Part shown: positions 1 through 5,001 of the stretch, one piece after another
Layout of the letters: each line of letters begins with the position of its first letter
Numbering within the stretch: position 1 is the first letter of the stretch
Origin: CAKOSP01 sp964404455
Lineage (GTDB): Bacteria > Bacillota_I > Bacilli_A > RF39 > UBA660
DNA length: 5,001 bases
Reading direction: 5' to 3'
Assembly: GCA_964404455.1 (NCBI GenBank)
Contig: CAYOJY010000061.1
Coordinates: 1 to 5,001, forward strand
Notes under the pieces: generated by a model
Seen by the model: the letters and a program-made list of their open reading frames with translations, nothing else
Databases searched by the model: none
What the model was told of the DNA's origin: nothing
Position numbers and translations under genes: made by a program

Positions 1-899
1 AGCGGTATCTCTGGCACACTCACTTTACTTGAAGAAAACAACAATCGACTTGCCATTAACCATTCCATTGGTAATTCATATCCACGTTTTTTAGCACCTT
101 TTTCAATCTTACTATATTGAAATTTCTTTGATTCATTTGATAATTGGTTCGGAATAGAATTATATAATTTTTCAATTCTTATAGCTTCACTTTTGTTATT
201 TACATATTTATTCATATCTTTAAAATAAGCTGTTAATATGTTTGCTACAATATTAGTATCATATTTGGTAACATCTTTATTAACTTTAATAATATTTACA
301 ACTGAATCAGGCATTCCACCTACACATAAATATAATCTATAATAATCTAAAGCCATAGTATGAAATGGTTCTGGTAATTGGGTATTACTATCAAAAGAAT
401 ATTTGATATCATTAATTAAAATATCTTCATTGAAAGCTAATAAAAATTCTTCGAAATTCATTGGGTACATATCAATCATACGAACCCTTCCAACCGGAAA
501 AGATGATTTAAAACGTTTGAGTTTTACCCCAAGCAAGCTACCTGCACAAATTATATTAACATTGGAATGATTTTCATTTAAGAACTTTAAATTCGATATT
601 AATTCTTCAGATTCTTGTATTTCATCAAAAAAAATTATACTTTCGCTTGCTTCAATATCAATATTTAATCTTGCTTTCAATCTGATGTATTTATCTTCAG
701 CATTAATTCCTAATTTAAAAATATCAACAATATCACGTCGTTCCAAAAGATTAATTACTTCATAATGCTTATATTCTTTTTCACAAAATTTTGTTATTGT
801 ATATGTTTTCCCTACTTGTCTAGCACCAATTATCATTAAAGGTAAATGGTCTTTTTCATTTCTCCAATCAAGCAAATTTTGATATATTTTTCTTTTCAT
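1..899 (-). CDS. AAA/DUF4143-type P-loop ATPase, C-terminus cut off by window edge
   Basis: I translated the minus strand from ATG at 899; it stays open to position 1, giving 299 residues of a protein that usually has about 400-450. Residues 1-15 (MKRKIYQNLLDWRNE) are a typical opening for this family. Walker A is GARQVGKT (25-32), Walker B is IIFFDEIQ (88-95), and a sensor-1-like CAGSLLGV follows (118-125). The YPMNFEEF stretch (145-152) marks the passage into the second half, and VGGMPDSV (193-200) is a family hallmark. The visible end (EWLMASRLLF) matches the start of the C-terminal DUF4143 part, so roughly 100-150 residues lie outside the window. The start is supported by GGTGA at 908-912, 8 nt upstream. 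These proteins are cytoplasmic ATPases whose cellular role is poorly known; some resemble archaeal-type nucleic-acid ATPases. It is a single gene with its own promoter candidate. The family call is confident; the function is not known. Confidence 0.9.
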   Translation of the reverse strand, partial: MKRKIYQNLLDWRNEKDHLPLMIIGARQVGKTYTITKFCEKEYKHYEVINLLERRDIVDIFKLGINAEDKYIRLKARLNIDIEASESIIFFDEIQESEELISNLKFLNENHSNVNIICAGSLLGVKLKRFKSSFPVGRVRMIDMYPMNFEEFLLAFNEDILINDIKYSFDSNTQLPEPFHTMALDYYRLYLCVGGMPDSVVNIIKVNKDVTKYDTNIVANILTAYFKDMNKYVNNKSEAIRIEKLYNSIPNQLSNESKKFQYSKIEKGAKKRGYELPMEWLMASRLLFSSSKVSVPEIP

Positions 900-918
900 A
901 GTATTAATCACCACAATA

Positions 919-947
919 ATAATAACATTTTTAAATTAATTTTTCAA
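919..947 (-). promoter_or_regulatory. Probable sigma-A-type promoter of the AAA/DUF4143 ATPase gene
   Basis: On the minus strand TTGAAA (947-942) is followed after exactly 17 nt by TATTAT (924-919), a good -35/-10 pair. The predicted transcript start is near 911-912, leaving a leader of only about 12 nt that begins at the GGTGA ribosome binding site (912-908). Such a short leader is unusual but workable. The three 33-bp repeats end immediately upstream of the -35 box, so they lie where activators or UP elements act. The DNA is AT-rich, so a chance match is possible. Confidence 0.5.
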
Positions 948-949
948 CA

Positions 950-1048
950 ATTTTACACCTTTTTATAAGATATGCATCAATGTTTTTGCACCTTTTTATG
1001 ACGTATACTTCGGTATTTTCGCACCTTTTTATAACGTATAGCTCGGGT
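950..1048. repeat. Three tandem imperfect 33-bp direct repeats upstream of the ATPase gene
   Basis: The units are 950-982, 983-1015 and 1016-1048. All three share CACCTTTTTAT at unit positions 7-17, at exactly 33-bp spacing (CACC at 956, 989 and 1022). The second and third units match at about 27 of 33 positions; the first is more diverged, at about 23 of 33 to the second. The second half of each unit varies around ACGTATA plus TCGG. Thirty-three base pairs is about three helical turns, so the cores face the same side of the DNA. There are no spacers, so this is not CRISPR. It could be a regulator binding array, an iteron-like element or a decayed minisatellite; the function is unknown. Confidence 0.8.
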
Positions 1049-1095
1049 TTTTACTTTATTTAAAGAAAACAAATTATATATTAAGTATGTAAAAT

Positions 1096-1130
1096 AAAAC
1101 GATTTTTCTGATAATTAGAAAAATCGTTTT
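1096..1130 (-). terminator. Rho-independent terminator of the marR-ABC exporter operon
   Basis: A perfect 14-bp stem pairs 1096-1109 with 1117-1130 around a 7-nt loop (1110-1116). Read on the minus strand, the stem ends in CGTTTT and runs into ATTTTAC, a usable U-tract. It lies 27 nt past the exporter stop codon. On the plus strand it is also followed by a few T residues (TCGTTTTCTT), so it could be weakly bidirectional, but no plus-strand gene needs it. Confidence 0.85.
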
Positions 1131-1157
1131 CTTAACTGAAAAAATTAGTTTAGTTTG

Positions 1158-3506
1158 TTATTCAGTTCTAAGCGCTTCAACGGCATCTTTTTTAGAAGCC
1201 ATTATAGCAGGAATATGACCACCCAGAACTGTTAAAATAGTACTTATAGCAATTAAAATTAAGGCATGGGTTATTTGAAGATTTGCGACATTTTTTAATT
1301 CAGTTATATTATAAATAAGAGCATTAATCGGCAAGGTTAAAATATATGCGATAATTACGCCAAGAGTTCCTGAGAAAACTCCTAAAATGCAAGTCTCAGC
1401 ATCAAAAACGCGAGTAATATCTTTTTTCCTAGCACCCAAAGCTCTTAAAACCCCTATTTCTTTTATTCTTTCTAATACTGATACATAAGTAATTATACTT
1501 ATCATAATTAGACTAACTACTAAAGATATTGCGGCAAAAGCTATTAAAACTAGCGTTATAGCATCCATTATTCCTTTACTCATTGAAGAAATAGCATCAG
1601 CTAAATCGGTATAAATAATTTTATCTTCTTTCGCTTTATCTTTATTATAATCATCTAAATATTGGGTAATAAAATCTTTAGCTTCAAAATTATTCGGATA
1701 AATCATCATCATTATTGGTTTAATATCCCCACCTAAATATGAGATAAATGATTCCTTTTCTTCTGAATTCATTTCTTTGGTAGTCATTATATTGTAACTA
1801 ACTTCTTTTTGCGCTTTAACAATATTAGAATCTATACCATTTTCAATAATTAATTGGGTTAATTTATCACTATAAACTAGACCCGGAGCTAAAAGACCCA
1901 TCTTACTTTCTTTATTTTCCCGAACTATTCCACTTATTTTTAAAGTTTGACTATTTTTAGAGTCATACATTTTAGAATAATCAGAACTTGGTAAATAAGT
2001 TCCAAACCCAAGTTTTTCATAATAATCATTATTATGTATTAGTTTAAATTCTGTTCCTACAATATCATTAAATTTAATACTATCCCCTTCAGTATTAAAA
2101 CCTAAATCATTTAAAGTTTGAAAATTAATTCTATTTTGAGAATCAACTACTAATATTAATTCAAATTCATTTTTAGGATATTTACCAGCCAATAATTCAT
2201 AATTTTTTTCTATATAATTTTTACCATCATTATTTAATTCCATCGGATATGATGATAATGCCATATTATTCATATCAGATGAATTCCCACCAAAAGAACT
2301 ATTAGTCATATTTGATAAACCAGATGTTATACCCACAGGAATTATTTTATCATCTATTTTTCTAATCATATTTAAATTTGTTATGCGCATGTATCCTATA
2401 CTGTTGGCTTGAGAAGAATCAATTTTATTAACATATTCTATAAAATCATCGGTAAAAACATTTTGATGAATCATTGTATTTTCTGATGGATCATATAAAT
2501 AAACTTTATCTGAATCAATATATTCTTTTTTACCTAACATTTGATTTCTAGATTCTTGCATAGTTTCTTCATCTATTTCCATTTTGCTTTGCGAGATTAA
2601 AATAGGAAATTCACTTAATGCATCACTTTGAAATTCATCAATTTTGGTTTGAAAACCAGTTGATAAACTTAATATTACGGCAATCCCAATAATCCCAATA
2701 CTAGAAGCAAAAGCCGTTAGAAAAGTTCTTCCTTTTTTAGTTTTTATATTATTAAATGATAATTTTAAAGCTGTTAAAAAACTCATACTGGTTCTTTTTA
2801 AATTAAAATCATTTTTAGTATCTTTTTTCTTATATTCATTGCTATCAGATACTATTTTTCCATCTTGAAATTTCACTATTCTATCAGCATATTGAGCAGC
2901 AATATCTGAATTATGAGTAACCATAATTACTAATCTATCTTTAGAAATTTCTTTTATTATATCCATAATTTGAACGCTAGTTTCACTATCTAATGCCCCA
3001 GTTGGTTCATCGCAAAGTAAAATTTCCGGTTCATTGGCTAGCGCTCTTGCAATAGCAACCCTCTGCATTTGACCGCCAGACAATTGATTTGGTTTTTTAT
3101 GCAAATGATCTTTTAAACCAACTCTTTCCAATAATTCAACAGCTTTTTTTCTTCTCTCAGATTTAGCAACTCCCCCTAAGGTCATTCCTAATTCAACATT
3201 ATTAACAATATTAAGATGGGGAATAAGATTATAATTTTGAAAAACAAAACCTATAGAATGATTCCGGTAAGCATCCCAATCAGCATCTATAAAGTTAACA
3301 GTATTTTTACCCTTTATAATTAGCTCTCCACTATCATATCGGTCTAATCCTCCGATAATATTTAGAAATGTTGTTTTACCACTACCAGAAACTCCTAAAA
3401 TAGCTACAAACTCTTTATCTCTAAAAGAAATATCTACGCCATCCAAAGCTTTTGTTTGAATATCTCCAACAACATAAGCTTTTTTAACTTTTTTTAATTC
3501 TAACAT
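1158..3506 (-). CDS. MacB-like ABC exporter, fused ATPase and FtsX-type permease
   Basis: This 782-residue protein probably forms a homodimeric ATP-driven exporter or mechanotransmission pump in the cytoplasmic membrane. The N-terminal ATPase (about 1-225) is of the MacB/LolD class: Walker A GVSGSGKTT (38-46), Q-loop Q90, signature LSGGQ (142-146), Walker B ILLCDE (162-167), D-loop ALD (171-173) and switch His198. All catalytic residues are present. A first membrane helix lies at about 262-284, then an extracytoplasmic domain of roughly 360 residues (about 285-648), then three helices at about 649-675, 705-730 and 747-770. ERIKEIGVLRALGARKKD (679-696) and the C-terminal PAIMASKKDAVEALR are FtsX/MacB permease hallmarks. 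MacB itself is about 650 residues, so the outer domain here is larger, with a Ser/Asn/Met-rich stretch near 396-422. The gene starts 2 bp after the MarR stop, with only a distant GAAAGG (3521-3526) as ribosome binding site, so translational coupling is likely. The substrate is unknown; peptide, drug or lipid is plausible. Confidence 0.92.
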   Translation of the reverse strand: MLELKKVKKAYVVGDIQTKALDGVDISFRDKEFVAILGVSGSGKTTFLNIIGGLDRYDSGELIIKGKNTVNFIDADWDAYRNHSIGFVFQNYNLIPHLNIVNNVELGMTLGGVAKSERRKKAVELLERVGLKDHLHKKPNQLSGGQMQRVAIARALANEPEILLCDEPTGALDSETSVQIMDIIKEISKDRLVIMVTHNSDIAAQYADRIVKFQDGKIVSDSNEYKKKDTKNDFNLKRTSMSFLTALKLSFNNIKTKKGRTFLTAFASSIGIIGIAVILSLSTGFQTKIDEFQSDALSEFPILISQSKMEIDEETMQESRNQMLGKKEYIDSDKVYLYDPSENTMIHQNVFTDDFIEYVNKIDSSQANSIGYMRITNLNMIRKIDDKIIPVGITSGLSNMTNSSFGGNSSDMNNMALSSYPMELNNDGKNYIEKNYELLAGKYPKNEFELILVVDSQNRINFQTLNDLGFNTEGDSIKFNDIVGTEFKLIHNNDYYEKLGFGTYLPSSDYSKMYDSKNSQTLKISGIVRENKESKMGLLAPGLVYSDKLTQLIIENGIDSNIVKAQKEVSYNIMTTKEMNSEEKESFISYLGGDIKPIMMMIYPNNFEAKDFITQYLDDYNKDKAKEDKIIYTDLADAISSMSKGIMDAITLVLIAFAAISLVVSLIMISIITYVSVLERIKEIGVLRALGARKKDITRVFDAETCILGVFSGTLGVIIAYILTLPINALIYNITELKNVANLQITHALILIAISTILTVLGGHIPAIMASKKDAVEALRTE

Positions 3507-3508
3507 TA

Positions 3509-3955
3509 TTATTCACTTTTCCTTTCAATATCTTTTAATAATTCACTAAATTCTTTAATACCTTTAACCACAATTTCAATTCTATCACTAGAAATATCTT
3601 TAAAATATATTTTAAAATCATCAATCTTATTATCTAATCTTTTAATAACCTTTAAACCTTTTAAAGTAAGTTCAATATTTACTATCCGTTCATCTTCAAT
3701 GTTACGAATACGATTAATTAAACCCATTTTTTCTAAATCTTTACACAAGGTTGAAACATTTCCCTGATTAACTCCAAAATCTTTAGAAAGACCTCCTACC
3801 GTATTAATATTTCCATTAAAAATATTAAATAAAATATATAATTGAATAGTTGTAAGGTTTTCCGATTTAGCAATAGGATCTATAATTTTTTGAATTCCTG
3901 ATTTAATCAAAAGAATAGAATCAATTAATTGTAATTTAAATTCATTAAAATTCAT
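3509..3955 (-). CDS. MarR-family winged-helix transcriptional regulator
   Basis: This 148-residue protein has the usual MarR length and layout: N-terminal dimerisation helices (about 1-45), a helix-turn-helix formed by GLSKDFGV (55-62) and a recognition helix NQGNVSTLCKDLEKMGLI (63-80), then a wing (81-97) carrying the conserved D-x-R as D88 and R90 in EDER, and C-terminal dimerisation helices (about 100-145). Its only cysteine, Cys71, sits in the recognition helix, not at the N-terminal position of OhrR-type redox sensors. The start is fixed by GGAGGA at 3961-3966, 5 nt upstream. It is the first gene of an operon with the ABC exporter, the common arrangement in which the regulator represses itself and the pump until a ligand binds. 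The ligand cannot be read from the sequence. The family is certain; repression of this operon is inferred. Confidence 0.93.
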   Translation of the reverse strand: MNFNEFKLQLIDSILLIKSGIQKIIDPIAKSENLTTIQLYILFNIFNGNINTVGGLSKDFGVNQGNVSTLCKDLEKMGLINRIRNIEDERIVNIELTLKGLKVIKRLDNKIDDFKIYFKDISSDRIEIVVKGIKEFSELLKDIERKSE

Positions 3956-3960
3956 TTCAT

Positions 3961-3966
3961 TCCTCC
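3961..3966 (-). promoter_or_regulatory. Strong ribosome binding site of the MarR gene
   Basis: The minus strand reads GGAGGA, then 5 nt, then ATG. This decides the MarR start and contrasts with the weak, distant site in front of the downstream exporter gene, which is better explained by translational coupling. Confidence 0.85.
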
Positions 3967-4000
3967 ATTTATTCTATGCACTTCAAAAAATAATATTTGT

Positions 4001-4022
4001 TTTAAATTATATTTAATTTAAA
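4001..4022. promoter_or_regulatory. 22-bp inverted repeat, candidate MarR operator
   Basis: The arms TTTAAATTA (4001-4009) and TAATTTAAA (4014-4022) are perfect reverse complements around a 4-bp centre (TATT). MarR proteins typically bind palindromes of about 16-22 bp near their own promoter. The site starts about 11 bp downstream of the -10 box, in the early transcribed leader, where bound repressor would block initiation or early elongation. The caution is that the whole region is over 85% A/T, which makes palindromes of this kind easier to get by chance. Confidence 0.45.
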
Positions 4023-4032
4023 TATATATTTT

Positions 4033-4061
4033 ATAATATCATAATAAAAACTTTAAGTCAA
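4033..4061 (-). promoter_or_regulatory. Probable sigma-A-type promoter of the marR-ABC exporter operon
   Basis: On the minus strand TTGACT (4061-4056) is followed after exactly 17 nt by TATTAT (4038-4033). The -35 box is close to the TTGACA consensus. The predicted transcript start is near 4025-4027, giving a leader of about 70 nt that contains the palindrome at 4001-4022 and the GGAGGA site. No competing promoter of equal quality was seen between 3967 and 4120. Confidence 0.65.
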
Positions 4062-4121
4062 AAAAATTATTTTTCACCATAAATATCTGCTAATAGCAAA
4101 ATTAAATAAAAATTAAAAAAA

Positions 4122-4149
4122 TCTATAAGCTAATACATTGGCTTATAGA
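4122..4149 (-). terminator. Rho-independent terminator after the surface-protein gene
   Basis: A 12-bp stem (4122-4133 with 4138-4149, including one G-T wobble) closes a 4-nt loop. On the minus strand it is followed directly by seven T residues (4121-4115) and further T-rich DNA. It lies about 29 nt past the stop at 4178 and separates the surface-protein transcript from the MarR operon promoter. On the plus strand it is followed by GTTTTTG, so it may work both ways. Confidence 0.85.
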
Positions 4150-4177
4150 GTTTTTGACTCCCCTTTTCTCTCCGGCA

Positions 4178-5001
4178 TCAATTTATCACATACGGATTAT
4201 TCCAGGTCCCATTCCCGCTTGACGAAGAGATATTAGATGACAAAGAAACTACCGTGCGTGCGCCATAATTAGCGTCCACACCATTGCGATGCAGATGACC
4301 TGAGGAAGTCACACGAAACTCAATAGCATCCAGAAAACTAGAATCGCAATTAGACGGCGAGCCCAACCAGTAGTGATTATTTGTATACAAATAATTACTA
4401 CTGTTAGCTGTGGCGACTATTAAGCCAGCTATTGCCGCCTCATCGGCGGTAAGTAAGCCCACTTTTTGGCTTAATTTTCCATTCCCTTTGGTTGTGTCTG
4501 CTTTTGTAAATGCATCATCCTTATGCGGACATACTAAGCTTGGACCAGTTCCGATTGGTGCATATGAACTGGCATTTATTAATCTTCTTGCTGCTCCAAA
4601 CCAAGTTCCTGTTGTTCCTACTCCATTTCCGGTATAGTTTGTTCCTTCTACTGTTCCTGAATATGTACTGCGATCATTACAAAATATCGTATCTGCTATT
4701 TTATTATCATAACTTGCTAAGTTGCTTGCATACCAGTTTTCTATGTATGTTTTGATTGGACTTGATGTTCCACTTCCTCTTTGCTGACCAACTGTATACA
4801 TATACCCTACATATTCTGCTGTGTTATAGGATGAGTTAAATGCTACGGTAGTTCCATTTATTTGCGTTCCGGTTCCGGTCATCACCGCTTTTTGAGCTTC
4901 TGTAGGGGCTGTTGTTCCACTATAGATTAGTTTTACACTATTATCACCATTTACTCGCACTATTCGCCAATAAATACCCGCAAACTTTACCCAGTTATTA
5001 T
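4178..5001 (-). CDS. Secreted/surface protein, C-terminal part, 5' end outside window
   Basis: The minus-strand frame is open from 5001 to TGA at 4180-4178, giving 273 residues with no true start in view; the in-frame GTG at 4960 is internal. Numbering from the edge, NNWVKFAGIYWRIVRVNGD (1-19) is the opening of a module I recognise from large surface proteins of low-GC gut Firmicutes. It continues with YVGYMYT (63-69), an IENWYASNL region (86-94), FCNDRS (106-111), LVCPHKDDAF (155-164), LLTADEAAIAG (182-192), YWLGSP (210-215), GARTVVSL (246-253) and the terminal GTWNNPYVIN. The WLGSP to R-x-V-V-S-L segment resembles a DUF6273/FGE-like C-type-lectin fold. There are three cysteines (107, 157, 218); the first two sit at positions I recall as conserved and may form a disulfide. 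Ser, Thr, Asn and Gly are abundant, as in exported proteins. No membrane helix or sorting signal is visible at the C-terminus. GC is about 40%, well above the other genes. The molecular function is unknown; adhesion or ligand binding is plausible. Confidence 0.8.
   Translation of the reverse strand, partial: NNWVKFAGIYWRIVRVNGDNSVKLIYSGTTAPTEAQKAVMTGTGTQINGTTVAFNSSYNTAEYVGYMYTVGQQRGSGTSSPIKTYIENWYASNLASYDNKIADTIFCNDRSTYSGTVEGTNYTGNGVGTTGTWFGAARRLINASSYAPIGTGPSLVCPHKDDAFTKADTTKGNGKLSQKVGLLTADEAAIAGLIVATANSSNYLYTNNHYWLGSPSNCDSSFLDAIEFRVTSSGHLHRNGVDANYGARTVVSLSSNISSSSGNGTWNNPYVIN

Noticed and set aside
94..103. Extra copy of the GCACCTTTTT repeat core inside the ATPase gene
   Set aside because: Only 10 bp match, in a Lys-rich coding stretch (EKGAKK), and the rest of the unit is absent; a chance match is likely.
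950..1048. CRISPR array
   Set aside because: The 33-bp units are contiguous, diverged, and have no unique spacers between them.
4088..4098. Small hairpin TGCT-AAT-AGCA between terminator and operon promoter
   Set aside because: A 4-bp stem with a 3-nt loop and no T-tract is too weak to call.
4130..4180. Reading TGA as tryptophan (Mycoplasma code)
   Set aside because: The TGA at 4180-4178 directly follows the NPYVIN ending usual for the family, and Trp residues in this gene are TGG. Reading through would add 16 unrelated residues into the terminator.
4410..4637. 75-codon plus-strand open frame
   Set aside because: It lies antisense inside the surface-protein gene, has no ribosome binding site or recognisable protein, and the minus-strand frame has clear family motifs.
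4510..4755. 81-codon plus-strand open frame
   Set aside because: It is also antisense to the surface-protein gene; its Leu/Phe/His/Tyr-rich translation is what the complement of Asn/Lys/Ser-rich coding DNA gives.
4958..4960. GTG as start codon of the surface-protein gene
   Set aside because: The frame continues upstream to the window edge and encodes the conserved NNWVKFAGIYWRI motif, so the GTG is an internal valine codon.

Overview
The window looks like a piece of a low-GC Bacillota chromosome, possibly a gut Bacilli/Mollicutes-like lineage. The grounds are coding DNA of roughly 25-30% GC by hand counts, Lys/Asn/Ile-rich proteins, classic Shine-Dalgarno sites and sigma-A-like promoters. 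TGA is read as stop: the surface-protein gene ends with TGA directly after the NPYVIN ending usual for its family, so the Mycoplasma code is unlikely. Lineage is inferred from composition and gene style only.

All supported genes are on the minus strand, so transcription runs from high to low coordinates. (1) 4178 to beyond 5001 is the C-terminal part of a secreted or surface protein with a WVKFAGIYWRIVRVNGD motif and a C-terminal YWLGSP/GARTVVSL/GTWNNPYVIN domain. Its start is outside the window and a hairpin terminator follows it (4122-4149). (2) 3509-3955 and 1158-3506 form a two-gene operon: a MarR-family repressor and, 2 bp later, a 782-residue MacB-like ABC exporter with its ATPase fused N-terminally to an FtsX-type permease. 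The operon has a good promoter (4033-4061), a 22-bp inverted repeat that could be the MarR operator (4001-4022), a strong ribosome binding site and a 14-bp-stem terminator (1096-1130). (3) 1-899 is a P-loop ATPase of the AAA/DUF4143 type, cut off at its C-terminus by the window edge. Three 33-bp tandem repeats (950-1048) lie directly upstream of its probable promoter.

The likely working unit is the MarR-exporter pair: the regulator probably senses a compound and, by binding in the leader of its own operon, controls an exporter of peptides, drugs or lipids. The other two genes appear independent. No clearly new system is visible. The points most worth a second look are the phased repeats in front of the ATPase gene, the MarR operator candidate, the large low-complexity extracytoplasmic domain of the exporter, and the marked GC rise at the 3' end of the surface-protein gene. 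No gene-free stretch exceeds 300 bases; the two intergenic regions (900-1157 and 3956-4177) are described through their promoters, repeats and terminators.
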